Origin: Wenzhouxiangellaceae bacterium
GTDB taxonomy: Bacteria > Pseudomonadota > Gammaproteobacteria > Xanthomonadales > Wenzhouxiangellaceae
DNA: 14,671 nucleotides
Reading direction: 5' to 3'
Assembly (NCBI GenBank): GCA_023258355.1
Contig: JALQZL010000029.1
Span: 1 to 14,671 of the forward strand
Shown: one piece after another, positions 7,763-14,671 of the stretch
How positions within the stretch are numbered: position 1 is the stretch's first letter
Layout: every line of letters starts with the position of its first letter
The notes under the pieces: generated by a model
The model's database searches: none
What the model was told of the DNA's origin: nothing
The model's input: only the letters and a program-made list of their open reading frames with translations
Program-made: the position numbers and the translations under genes

Positions 7763-8268
7763 AGGCGATGCGGGAACAATGAAATGCCGCCTAGATCCAG
7801 ACGTGCATTCTCTGCAGAGGACAGCCACCAGGTTTGTGCGAGATCATAAACAATCGCACGTGATCTTGGATGCGGTTGTTGAGAGAGCTCACCAGAGTAC
7901 TGGCCTGGAAAGATTTGGTTCAGTCTGACGGTGACATCCTGCTCGCTGGTCGCTGGGTGCTGGAAAAGGATCAAGATGGTGCGTGGCAAAGGGTCTTTGC
8001 TTGTCTGGGAGAGTCTGACATTGATGATTTGATCATCTATCGTGAGGCTGCCTTCAAGACCAAGCGCTTGTGCTTGACTGGCACGCTCATTGGTATCAAC
8101 AAGCCCACGAGCAAACCGTGCATAATCTCCAATCACCATCTCTGGTGGATTGGACATGCCGATAACGAACATGATGCTGCCAGCTGAGACGCCGAGGCCC
8201 AGAATGCCTAAGAAAAACCAGACCCAAGCTTCTTTGTACCAAGGTCTTGTGACGTCAGATGATGGCAT
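7759..8268 (-). CDS. ccoH: CcoH (FixH), cbb3 oxidase assembly protein
   Basis: FixH-family protein of 169 residues. It has an N-terminal PWYKEAWVWFF motif, one membrane helix (about 12-37) and a periplasmic beta-rich domain beginning with the DYARFARGL segment that follows the helix in this family. CcoH helps assemble the oxidase. The start is ATG at 8268, six bases after the ccoG stop. A TTG at 8274 is in frame and would add two residues, but it is less likely. The stop overlaps the ccoI ATG by four bases. Confidence 0.9.
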   Translation of the reverse strand: MPSSDVTRPWYKEAWVWFFLGILGLGVSAGSIMFVIGMSNPPEMVIGDYARFARGLVDTNERASQAQALGLEGSLTIDDQIINVRLSQTSKDPLPRTILILFQHPATSEQDVTVRLNQIFPGQYSGELSQQPHPRSRAIVYDLAQTWWLSSAENARLDLGGISLFPHRL

Positions 8269-8274
8269 GGTCAA

Positions 8275-9654
8275 TTAATCCAAATCCGCGGGAACATAAA
8301 ATCGTGTATCCACCGCTTGCTCAATGGCTGATGACTGAGACTGGGCTATGATTGTGATCGCATGCATGCCGCTTTGCGCAGTCAGTAAAGGAATGGTCAC
8401 GGTCAATGCGACATCAATGGTCTGACCAGCCGGTACCGTCACTTCCTGTATGGGTCGAATCACCTGGATATTGTCTAGCCCTGTCGCGCTGACAGAGAGT
8501 AGTAGCGTCTCCTCGGCTCGGTTGGTCAGTTTGAGACTGTAGGAATTTTCAATTTCCTCGCCGACAACCCGATAGAGTGCTGATCGGTCACGTAATACAT
8601 CAGCTAATAAAGGCTCTCTGCCGGTCAGGATGACACCCACCAAAGTGGCCAAAGCCAGCAAGGCAGCAAAGTAGATGAACAGTCTTGGTCTTAAGATGCG
8701 AGTAGGCTTTCCTAATATCGCATTTTCCGTGGTGTAGCGGATCAGACCCCGTGGATAATTCATTTTATCCATCACCTCATCACAAATATCGATACAAGCA
8801 GCACACGCAATACATTCAATCTGGAGACCATCTCTGATATCGATCCCAGTGGGGCAGACTTGCACGCAGGCTTGGCAGTCAATGCAATCACCCAATCCCA
8901 TTGCTTGGTAATCCGCGCCACGCTTGCGCCCACCACGAGGCTCTCCTCTGGCGGTGTCATAAGAGATCACTAGACTGTTGTCATCAAACATCGCTGACTG
9001 AAACCGGGCATAGGGACACATGTATTTGCAGACCTGCTCTCGCAAGTAGCCTGCATTGCCATAAGTGGCAAAGGCATAGAAGATGAGCCAAAAAACCTCC
9101 CAGCCTCCTAATTGCAGGGTGGGGATACGTGCACCAAGGTCTCTGATGGGGACAAAGAAACCCACGAATGTGAACCCAGTCCAGAGCGCAAATGTAATCC
9201 AAAGAAATTGCTTAGATGATTTCTTGCCCCATTTATTCAGTGTCCAAGGCGACTTATCCAGTTTCATTCTCTGGTTGCGGGTGCCTTCTGTGACACGTTC
9301 CATCCACAAAAATACCTCAGTCCAGACGGTTTGAGGACAGGCATAACCGCACCATAGTCGACCTGCCAAGGCGGTGAAGAAAAATAAACTCAATGCCGCC
9401 ATGGCCAAAAGCAAAGAGAGAATAAAGAGATCTTGGGGCCACAAGGTGAGCCCAAGGAAATGGAACTGACGAGCGGGCAAATCGAATAAAACAATTTGCT
9501 GATGATTGATATTAATCCACGGAAGCACATAAAAAAGACCAAGCAAGACCCATGCCGAGGTGACTCGGAGGCGAGAGAATCGGCCAGCCACTTCTCGCGG
9601 ATAAACCTTGGGTTGTTTGACATACAGTGGAATGGATTCAGTGGATTGAGACAT
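8275..9654 (-). CDS. ccoG: CcoG (FixG/RdxA), membrane iron-sulfur protein of cbb3 assembly
   Basis: Polytopic ferredoxin-like protein of 459 residues. It carries LWCGYACPQTVW (C102, C106), a second pair in VCKYMCPYARFQ (C209, C213), and two 4Fe-4S cluster motifs, CIDCQACVQVCP (257-268) and CIACAACIDIC (281-291). Four or five membrane helices precede the clusters, one follows (about 326-345), and a C-terminal Ig-like periplasmic domain runs from about 365 to the end. CcoG has been described as a cupric reductase feeding Cu(I) to oxidase assembly. The ATG at 9654 shares one base with the preceding stop (TGATG); a GTG one codon upstream is in frame but less likely. Confidence 0.95.
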   Translation of the reverse strand: MSQSTESIPLYVKQPKVYPREVAGRFSRLRVTSAWVLLGLFYVLPWININHQQIVLFDLPARQFHFLGLTLWPQDLFILSLLLAMAALSLFFFTALAGRLWCGYACPQTVWTEVFLWMERVTEGTRNQRMKLDKSPWTLNKWGKKSSKQFLWITFALWTGFTFVGFFVPIRDLGARIPTLQLGGWEVFWLIFYAFATYGNAGYLREQVCKYMCPYARFQSAMFDDNSLVISYDTARGEPRGGRKRGADYQAMGLGDCIDCQACVQVCPTGIDIRDGLQIECIACAACIDICDEVMDKMNYPRGLIRYTTENAILGKPTRILRPRLFIYFAALLALATLVGVILTGREPLLADVLRDRSALYRVVGEEIENSYSLKLTNRAEETLLLSVSATGLDNIQVIRPIQEVTVPAGQTIDVALTVTIPLLTAQSGMHAITIIAQSQSSAIEQAVDTRFYVPADLD

Positions 9655-9935
9655 CACGAGCGGCCTTGTTTTTTGACGTTGAAACGCTCAATCGGGCGAA
9701 GCAGCAACCATGTGAATGTACTCGCCGCAGCGGTCGCCATCCAAAACATAAAAAATGCGATGGTGTAGCCACCGTGACGGGAGATGTCAATCTCGGGGAA
9801 AGTGATGTCACGTAATACCAATGGATCAACGAAAACGAAGAAGACCATGGTGGAGACAGCCGCTGAGAAAAATGAGGGCCACAAAATGGCCCCCAATCTT
9901 TGTGTCATTGATCGAGGGGCCATCTCACTACTCAT
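9654..9935 (-). CDS. Small two-helix membrane protein between ccoP and ccoG
   Basis: A 93-residue protein of no function I can name. It has a short polar N-terminus, RLGAILWPSFF leading into a hydrophobic helix (about 17-37), a loop with DPLVLRD and FPEIDISRHGGY (about 38-57), a second helix (about 57-79) and a basic tail (RPIERFNVKKQGR). Proteins of similar look occur at this place in some gammaproteobacterial cco clusters, to my recollection. The start ATG at 9935 overlaps the ccoP stop by eight bases (ATGAGTAG) and has GAGG nine bases upstream. Longer starts at 9950 (ATG) and 9959 (TTG) are possible. Its stop overlaps the ccoG ATG by one base. Tight coupling on both sides suggests a subunit or assembly factor of the oxidase (inference). 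Confidence 0.82.
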   Translation of the reverse strand: MSSEMAPRSMTQRLGAILWPSFFSAAVSTMVFFVFVDPLVLRDITFPEIDISRHGGYTIAFFMFWMATAAASTFTWLLLRPIERFNVKKQGRS

Positions 9936-10857
9936 GACTGAGCGCCTCATTTTGTTCAAACTGTGGTTTCATACTCAAGATATAAGCCGTCACTAGTTTG
10001 GCGCGCGTTTCTCCCAGTAGTTCACGTTGAGCAGGCATAACGCCATTGCGGCCTTGGGTAATCGTGTAGCGAATATCATCCAAGCTTCCACCATAGGTAT
10101 AAACACCTCTGGTCAAGTTAGGCGCACCTAACATAGGATTTCCCAGACCATTGGTGCCGTGGCAAGCAGCGCAAATGACATCGAACTGTTTTTTCCCTTG
10201 CGCAGCCATGGTTGCATCCACATCAAGGCCAGCCAGTTGCTGGACGTAAGTGGCAACACGTGTGACATCTTGATCACTCAGCGAGCTACTAAAGCCAGGC
10301 ATCACTGCTTGTCTACCGAAGTAAATGGTGTGCCATATCTGATCGACAGATTCACCCCAAATCCAATGGTCATCAGTGAGATTGGGATAACCCGTGGCAC
10401 CACGTGCATCTGAGCCATGACAGGTGGAACAGTTATGAGCAAATAAATTGCGACCCACTTGAATGGCTTCTGCATTCATTGCCAGCACATCCAGTGGCTG
10501 ACTCGCCAGCTCGGCAAAGCGGGCCTCAAATACCTCATTGGCATAGGCCATTTCTTCTTGATATTGCTCGGAAGAAGTCCAGCCCAACATGCCTTGATAA
10601 CGACCTAAGCCCGGGTAGAGCACAAGATAAGCCAGGGCAAAAATAACCGACAAGTAAAAAAGCCAAAGCCACCATCGAGGCATGGGATTATTCAATTCAG
10701 CCAGATCTTCATCCCAGACATGACCTGTGGTCTCTTCACCCTGTTTGTTTTGTCCGGTTGTGACCTTGGCTTTGCCAGTGGAAATGAAAAGCCACACCAT
10801 CACGCCAATAAAGATGAGGGTAATGCCAGCCACATAGAAATGCCAAAAATGACTCAT
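9928..10857 (-). CDS. ccoP: CcoP, diheme cytochrome c subunit of cbb3 oxidase
   Basis: Membrane-anchored diheme cytochrome c of 309 residues, the electron-entry subunit. It has two N-terminal hydrophobic segments (about 6-26 and 62-82) and two c-type heme sites, CSTCH (143-147) and CAACH (229-233). The following VMPGF (186-190) and VMPAQ (273-277) segments provide the likely axial Met ligands. Length and architecture are normal for CcoP. The start is well supported: AAGGAG lies eight bases upstream, and the ATG overlaps the ccoQ stop as ATGA. Confidence 0.97.
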   Translation of the reverse strand: MSHFWHFYVAGITLIFIGVMVWLFISTGKAKVTTGQNKQGEETTGHVWDEDLAELNNPMPRWWLWLFYLSVIFALAYLVLYPGLGRYQGMLGWTSSEQYQEEMAYANEVFEARFAELASQPLDVLAMNAEAIQVGRNLFAHNCSTCHGSDARGATGYPNLTDDHWIWGESVDQIWHTIYFGRQAVMPGFSSSLSDQDVTRVATYVQQLAGLDVDATMAAQGKKQFDVICAACHGTNGLGNPMLGAPNLTRGVYTYGGSLDDIRYTITQGRNGVMPAQRELLGETRAKLVTAYILSMKPQFEQNEALSHE

Positions 10858-11024
10858 GATGATGTCTCCTTTCTTTCGGTCTTTGATGGCGCATGAGGCA
10901 GGTCATCTTCCAGAGGAAGATGGGCTTGCTCATCAAAGTCTTCTTTCTTTTTGAAGATAAAAACCCAAATGGCGATGCCTAGAAATGCAAGCATGGCAAA
11001 GGCGGTGATAATGCCGCTGGTCAT
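10854..11024 (-). CDS. ccoQ: CcoQ, small subunit of cbb3 oxidase
   Basis: A 56-residue protein found by translating the gap between ccoO and ccoP. It has a single N-terminal membrane helix (about 4-24) ending in FIFKKKEDFDEQAHLPLEDD, the usual CcoQ pattern of a helix, a lysine-rich stretch and an acidic part. The ATG (11024-11022) overlaps the ccoO stop as ATGA and has AGGAGG six bases upstream. CcoQ stabilises the complex or the CcoP interaction in studied species. Confidence 0.92.
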   Translation of the reverse strand: MTSGIITAFAMLAFLGIAIWVFIFKKKEDFDEQAHLPLEDDLPHAPSKTERKETSS

Positions 11025-11656
11025 GGTCGACCTCCTGCCATCTCAGCGCCTGGGTTTTGACCGGTCCATTCGGTGCCAAGGCCTTGCAGATAAGCCACTA
11101 AGGCATCCAGCTCTGTTTTTCCGGAGACCGCTTGTGGCGCACCATCAATGACGTCATCTTCGTAAGGGTCGCCTAACATCTGGAGAACACGCATATTTTT
11201 TTGTAGCTGTGTGCCGTCAATCATCTTTTCAGCAAGCCATGGGTATGCTGGCATGTTGGAGTCAGGTACAACGGCACGCGGGTCGGTCAGATGCAAGTAA
11301 TGCCAATCATCACTGTATCGCCCACCGACTCTCGCCAGATCTGGCCCGGTTCGCTTCGACCCCCACTGGAATGGGCGATCATAGACAAACTCACCGGCCA
11401 CAGAATAGTGACCATAGCGTTCTGTTTCAGAACGAAACGGCCTGACTTGCTGGCTATGACAGTTGTAGCAGCCTTCTTTGACGTAGACATCGCGTCCAGC
11501 TAAGCGAAGTGGGCTATAAACTTCGACCCCTGGGGCCGGCTCAACGACCGCGCCTTTGAACATTAAAGGAACGATCTCGACAAGGCCACCAATTGAAATG
11601 GCTAAGACAATCAAGACCGCCATCACACCAATATTTTTTTCAATCTTCTCATGCAT
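11021..11656 (-). CDS. ccoO: CcoO, monoheme cytochrome c subunit of cbb3 oxidase
   Basis: Monoheme cytochrome c of 211 residues. It has an N-terminal membrane anchor (about 9-32), the heme-binding CYNCH (63-67) within EGCYNCHSQQVRPF, and a NMPAYPW segment with the likely axial ligand M135. It passes electrons from CcoP to CcoN. AGGAGG lies eight bases before the ATG at 11656, so the start is secure. It follows ccoN by 16 bases and overlaps ccoQ by four. Confidence 0.97.
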   Translation of the reverse strand: MHEKIEKNIGVMAVLIVLAISIGGLVEIVPLMFKGAVVEPAPGVEVYSPLRLAGRDVYVKEGCYNCHSQQVRPFRSETERYGHYSVAGEFVYDRPFQWGSKRTGPDLARVGGRYSDDWHYLHLTDPRAVVPDSNMPAYPWLAEKMIDGTQLQKNMRVLQMLGDPYEDDVIDGAPQAVSGKTELDALVAYLQGLGTEWTGQNPGAEMAGGRP

Positions 11657-11672
11657 GATTGTGGCCTCCTAT

Positions 11673-13100
11673 TTAAGCGTGCGCAGGTTGAATGACAGGG
11701 ACGGCAGCCACTTTGCTAGGTGCTGTTTGCCAAGTTCTATAGAGGTTGTAGGCCATGATGAACATGCCACTTAAAAAGATCATGCCACCCATGAGTCTCA
11801 ACAGATAAAAAGGCTCAGTCAGTTTCAAGACCTCAATAAATGTATACGTGAGCGTCCCATCATCGTTAAATGTCCGCCACATCAGACCTTGCATTACGCC
11901 TGAAATCCACATGGCGACGATGTATAACACTGTGCCGATTGTGGATGTCCAGAAGTGCCACTCAATCAGACGGGTGGAATACATGGCTTGAAGCCCAAGT
12001 ACTTTGGGGAAGAGCACATAAAGCGCCCCAATAGAAATCATGGCAACCCAGCCCAAGGCGCCTGAATGAACATGGCCAATCGTCCAATCAGTGTAGTGGG
12101 ATAGCGCGTTGACTGTTTTGATTGACATCATCGGCCCTTCAAATGTCGACATGCCATAAAAAGACAAGGCAACGATCATAAAGCGCAAGATTGGATCTGT
12201 TCTCAACTTATGCCAAGCGCCTGATAGGGTCATGATGCCGTTGATCATGCCACCCCAACTTGGCGCCAGAAGAATCAAGGAAAAGACCATCCCGAGACTT
12301 TGAACCCAGTCAGGTAAGGCGGTGTAGTGCAAATGGTGAGGGCCTGCCCACATGTAAATCGCAATGAGCGACCAAAAGTGCACAATCGATAGTCGATAAG
12401 AGTACACAGGACGGCCTGCTTGTTTCGGCACAAAGTAATACATCATGCCCAGAAAGCCAGCTGTAAGGAAAAATCCAACCGCATTGTGCCCGTACCACCA
12501 CTGGACCATCGCATCGACGGTGCCGGAGTAGATGGGGTAGGAGTGGGTCAGGCTGGTCGGGATCGCTAGGTTGTTGACAATGTGCAAGACTGCCACGGTC
12601 AAAATAAAAGAGCCATAAAACCAGTTGGCCACGTAGATGTGCTTGACTTGTCGTTTGACGATGGTGCCAAAAAAGACAACAGCGTAAGCCACCCAAACCA
12701 ACGCCACCAGTATGGCCAATGGCCAAATGAGCTCCGCATATTCACGGCCCATGGTAAAGCCCATCGGTAACGTGATGGCCGCACCCACAATCACCGCTTG
12801 CCAACCCCAAAAGGTGAATGCCGCGAGTTTGTCTGAGAATAGTCGCGCATGACAAGTCCGCTGAACAGCGTAATAGCTCGTGGCAAACAGCGCACAGCCG
12901 CCAAATGCAAAAATCACGGCATTGGTATGTAGAGGACGCAATCTGCCGTAACTGAGCCAAGAGATGTTAAGGCTCATTTCTGGCCAAATCAGTTGAGCAG
13001 CAATGAAGACACCCACGAGCATGCCAACAATGCCCCAGACCACTGTCATGACAGCAAATTGTCGGACCACTTTGTCGTTATAAGTTGCAGTTTGATTCAT
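11673..13100 (-). CDS. ccoN: CcoN, catalytic subunit I of cbb3 cytochrome oxidase
   Basis: Heme-copper oxidase of 475 residues with about twelve membrane helices; it reduces oxygen to water with high affinity. Metal-site residues are all in place, each two positions below P. stutzeri numbering: H58 (RPLHTN, low-spin heme), H205 (WWYGHNAVG, CuB), Y249 (the cross-linked Tyr), H255 and H256 (AGPHHLHY, CuB), E321 (FEGP), and H343 and H345 (IGHVHSGALGW, high-spin and low-spin heme). The subunit should therefore be functional. The start is ATG at 13100, preceded by a leader of about 35 bases from a predicted FNR-dependent promoter. It is the first gene of the operon. Confidence 0.98.
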   Translation of the reverse strand: MNQTATYNDKVVRQFAVMTVVWGIVGMLVGVFIAAQLIWPEMSLNISWLSYGRLRPLHTNAVIFAFGGCALFATSYYAVQRTCHARLFSDKLAAFTFWGWQAVIVGAAITLPMGFTMGREYAELIWPLAILVALVWVAYAVVFFGTIVKRQVKHIYVANWFYGSFILTVAVLHIVNNLAIPTSLTHSYPIYSGTVDAMVQWWYGHNAVGFFLTAGFLGMMYYFVPKQAGRPVYSYRLSIVHFWSLIAIYMWAGPHHLHYTALPDWVQSLGMVFSLILLAPSWGGMINGIMTLSGAWHKLRTDPILRFMIVALSFYGMSTFEGPMMSIKTVNALSHYTDWTIGHVHSGALGWVAMISIGALYVLFPKVLGLQAMYSTRLIEWHFWTSTIGTVLYIVAMWISGVMQGLMWRTFNDDGTLTYTFIEVLKLTEPFYLLRLMGGMIFLSGMFIMAYNLYRTWQTAPSKVAAVPVIQPAHA

Positions 13101-13142
13101 AACTCGCCCCGAAGGATTGGTAAGAATAAGGTTTGTTCCTAG

Positions 13143-13148
13143 ATTATT
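13143..13148 (-). promoter_or_regulatory. Predicted -10 element of the cco operon promoter
   Basis: AATAAT on the minus strand, with a predicted transcription start near 13136. That puts the FNR box centre (13177.5) at -41.5, the classic class II FNR activation distance. Confidence 0.6.
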
Positions 13149-13170
13149 GATCTACCGCCACTTTTAGTAA

Positions 13171-13184
13171 TTGACTGAGATCAA
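13171..13184 (-). promoter_or_regulatory. FNR/Anr box of the ccoN promoter
   Basis: TTGACTGAGATCAA matches TTGAT-N4-ATCAA at nine of ten positions (the mismatch is the C at 13175). It sits in the 136-base divergent region between ccoN and the DUF2868-type gene. Its spacing to the AATAAT -10 fits FNR class II activation of the cco operon. It would also lie about 60 bases before a start at the divergent gene. Confidence 0.82.
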
Positions 13185-13224
13185 ACTTTCACACCAAATA
13201 TGGGCAAATTGATTGGCTGGGCGG

Positions 13225-13230
13225 TATGAT
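13225..13230 (+). promoter_or_regulatory. Possible -10 element of the DUF2868-type gene (leaderless)
   Basis: TATGAT ends six bases before the ATG at 13237, and no ribosome binding site is visible before that ATG. Together these would fit a leaderless transcript. No good -35 hexamer is seen at the proper distance, so confidence is low. Confidence 0.35.
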
Positions 13231-13236
13231 TAAACG

Positions 13237-14649
13237 ATGGGTTTTTCACCGATTATCAAGCGCTGGTTACTCGCTGAGCATGTTCGCTGCCGAGAGGAGT
13301 TGGGTGGCCGTGTGGCGCATGATGCCGCTGCCAATGCATTGGCCGAAAGACAAAGCGACACGTTCGAAGGTCGACTGATTGACCGGGCTGTCGTGCTAAC
13401 CCGCGAATCGGGTGTGGATGAGGATCTCCAAAGGCTTAAGGGCATTGTTCAATGGGTCTGGCTGGGGTTGGCTTTCATTGCCATGACCAGCGCCTCAATG
13501 GCTGTTGTCATTGCAACCGATCAACAGACATTGGATGCTTTGTCTGTCTTAGTCACTTTGCTCTTGTTGCCCACGCTGACTTTGATACTGTGGCTGTCTT
13601 GGATGATGTTTCAGCCAAGTTCTCTCAGAGCAAGCCCCATTCCCAGACTTTTGCTGGGCATTACTCAGCCACTGGCACGGTCAAGGCTCAAAGGCCCCGA
13701 TGCTGAATGCACCCTGAAAGCTGGCCTCAGTCTTCTAGAGACACCTATGGGGCGTTGGGTACTGGCTTTAGTGATCCATGGATTTTGGCTGGTTTATCTC
13801 ATCAGTGCCCTGGCCTTCATGACGCTTCAACTGTCAATCCGCCAATATGATGTGGTTTGGGGGACCACCATTTTGTCAGAGCAAAGTGCCTTAGCGCTTC
13901 TCCACTTGCTTGCCTGGTTGCCAGAGAAATTGGGTTGGCTGGCTAGCGGGAGTGAGCAGTGGTTACTGGGGGGACGTCTTGGGCTGTCGCCCGAAGCCTT
14001 TCGGATGGAGTGGGGACGCTTTTTATTGGTGGTCTTGCTTTGCTATGGCGTCTTACCCCGGCTGCTTGCTTGGACAGTGGCCATGCTTGGATGGCAGATT
14101 CAAAGCAGGCGCCTCAGACTCGATCTCACGAAGCCTGGTTATATGCGCCTGAAACATGTTTTGATGTCAGACGCCACAGACCTTCCGGCGACCTTGAAGG
14201 GAGATCTGGCGTGGCCAGAAAAACCCCCTCGGCCAGCTAACCATGCAGGCGAGGGCCTAGTGGGTGTCACGATTGAATTGGATGAGGCGCCGGCAGCCAC
14301 ATCTGAGATGTTTGATCACGTCACTATGCTGGGCGCTTCGGATAATCGTCAAGAACGAGCCGCTGTTTTGGCCGCCTTAAAAGCGATGAGGCGACCTGCC
14401 AAAGCCATGGTTGTTCAAGTCCAAGTCACAAGAACACCAGACCAAGGCTTGGTCAACCTCATTAATGACTTAGCTGATTGTTCCGGTGGTGCGTTGATTA
14501 TTGTTTTGATGGGTGATGAGCACTTGGCCAGTTGGGTGGCTTATCCCGAAGACCGATTAAGCGATTGGGCTCGGCTGGCGCGGGCAACGGGGGCTCACCT
14601 GACTCTCCCCAGCGATTATCCCAAGATACTTGATCGAGTGCTCGGATGA
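13237..14649 (+). CDS. DUF2868-type membrane protein
   Basis: Membrane protein of 470 residues that I place in the DUF2868 family by overall architecture. It has a soluble N-terminus with RQSDTFEGRLIDRAVVL (39-55), four hydrophobic segments (about 72-94, 101-125, 173-198, 261-284), a VVWGTTILSEQ segment (206-216) between helices three and four, and a cytoplasmic C-terminal domain with RTPDQG and RLSDWARLARATGA. Members often sit directly before a DUF3482 GTPase gene. Here the stop overlaps a following ATG as ATGA, consistent with such a pair. Biochemical function is unknown. It is divergent from ccoN and shares the intergenic region with the FNR box. Confidence 0.75.
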   Translation: MGFSPIIKRWLLAEHVRCREELGGRVAHDAAANALAERQSDTFEGRLIDRAVVLTRESGVDEDLQRLKGIVQWVWLGLAFIAMTSASMAVVIATDQQTLDALSVLVTLLLLPTLTLILWLSWMMFQPSSLRASPIPRLLLGITQPLARSRLKGPDAECTLKAGLSLLETPMGRWVLALVIHGFWLVYLISALAFMTLQLSIRQYDVVWGTTILSEQSALALLHLLAWLPEKLGWLASGSEQWLLGGRLGLSPEAFRMEWGRFLLVVLLCYGVLPRLLAWTVAMLGWQIQSRRLRLDLTKPGYMRLKHVLMSDATDLPATLKGDLAWPEKPPRPANHAGEGLVGVTIELDEAPAATSEMFDHVTMLGASDNRQERAAVLAALKAMRRPAKAMVVQVQVTRTPDQGLVNLINDLADCSGGALIIVLMGDEHLASWVAYPEDRLSDWARLARATGAHLTLPSDYPKILDRVLG

Positions 14650-14671
14650 ATACACTCAAGTCTTTGAGCAT
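14646..14671 (+). CDS. Start of next gene, truncated by window end (possible DUF3482 GTPase)
   Basis: The ATG at 14646 overlaps the preceding stop by four bases (ATGA), and the frame MNTLKSLS stays open to the edge. Only eight codons are visible, so the identity rests on the usual DUF2868-DUF3482 pairing and not on sequence. Confidence 0.45.

Noticed and set aside
7763..7828. Longer ccoI start at 7828
   Set aside because: It would overlap ccoH by 70 bases; the ATG at 7762 gives a standard ATGA overlap and starts at the known Cys-rich domain.
1..14671. Mobile elements, CRISPR arrays, prophage, tRNA or rRNA genes
   Set aside because: No transposase or integrase frames, no regularly spaced repeats, and no recognisable structural RNA in the short intergenic gaps.

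Overview
The window looks like a chromosomal segment of a gammaproteobacterium with an aerobic/microaerobic lifestyle, perhaps marine (inference). The main evidence is the gene order ccoNOQP - ccoGHIS - tauE/safE-like - hemN-like - fnr/anr, which is the layout I know from Pseudomonas and relatives. No mobile element, CRISPR array, tRNA or rRNA was seen. Coding is dense: no gene-free stretch exceeds about 140 bases.

Layout. (1) Positions 1-2196, plus strand: the 3' part of a large M14-type zinc carboxypeptidase with a C-terminal glutamine-amidotransferase-like extension; its 5' end lies outside the window. (2) Positions 2156-13100, minus strand: the cbb3 oxidase locus. Read in the direction of transcription it is ccoN, ccoO, ccoQ, ccoP, a 93-residue two-helix membrane protein, ccoG, ccoH, ccoI, ccoS, a TauE/SafE-like membrane protein, a HemN-like gene and an FNR-type regulator. 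From ccoO to the TauE/SafE-like gene almost every junction overlaps or nearly abuts, so this is one tight, translationally coupled operon. (3) Positions 13237-14649, plus strand: a DUF2868-type membrane protein that overlaps the start of a further gene running off the window.

How it works together. CcoN, CcoO and CcoP form the high-affinity cbb3-type terminal oxidase, and CcoQ is its small accessory subunit. CcoG, CcoH, CcoI and CcoS handle copper delivery and assembly. The FNR-type protein has all four cluster cysteines and the E-SR recognition residues. Matching FNR boxes lie upstream of ccoN (13171-13184, centred 41.5 bases before the predicted transcription start) and just before the HemN-like gene (4332-4345, a perfect consensus), so the locus appears to be under its own oxygen sensor.

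The most unusual item is the HemN-like gene. It sits exactly where hemN is expected and its C-terminal half is clearly HemN-like. Yet the radical-SAM CX3CX2C motif, the GGGTP motif and other SAM-site signatures are gone, while the reading frame is intact. It looks like a HemN pseudoenzyme that kept the locus and the oxygen-responsive promoter. Several starts are better placed than the longest open frames suggest (fnr, ccoG, ccoH, ccoI, tauE/safE-like, the 93-residue protein). Two genes of only 56 codons, ccoQ and ccoS, were recovered by translating the gaps.
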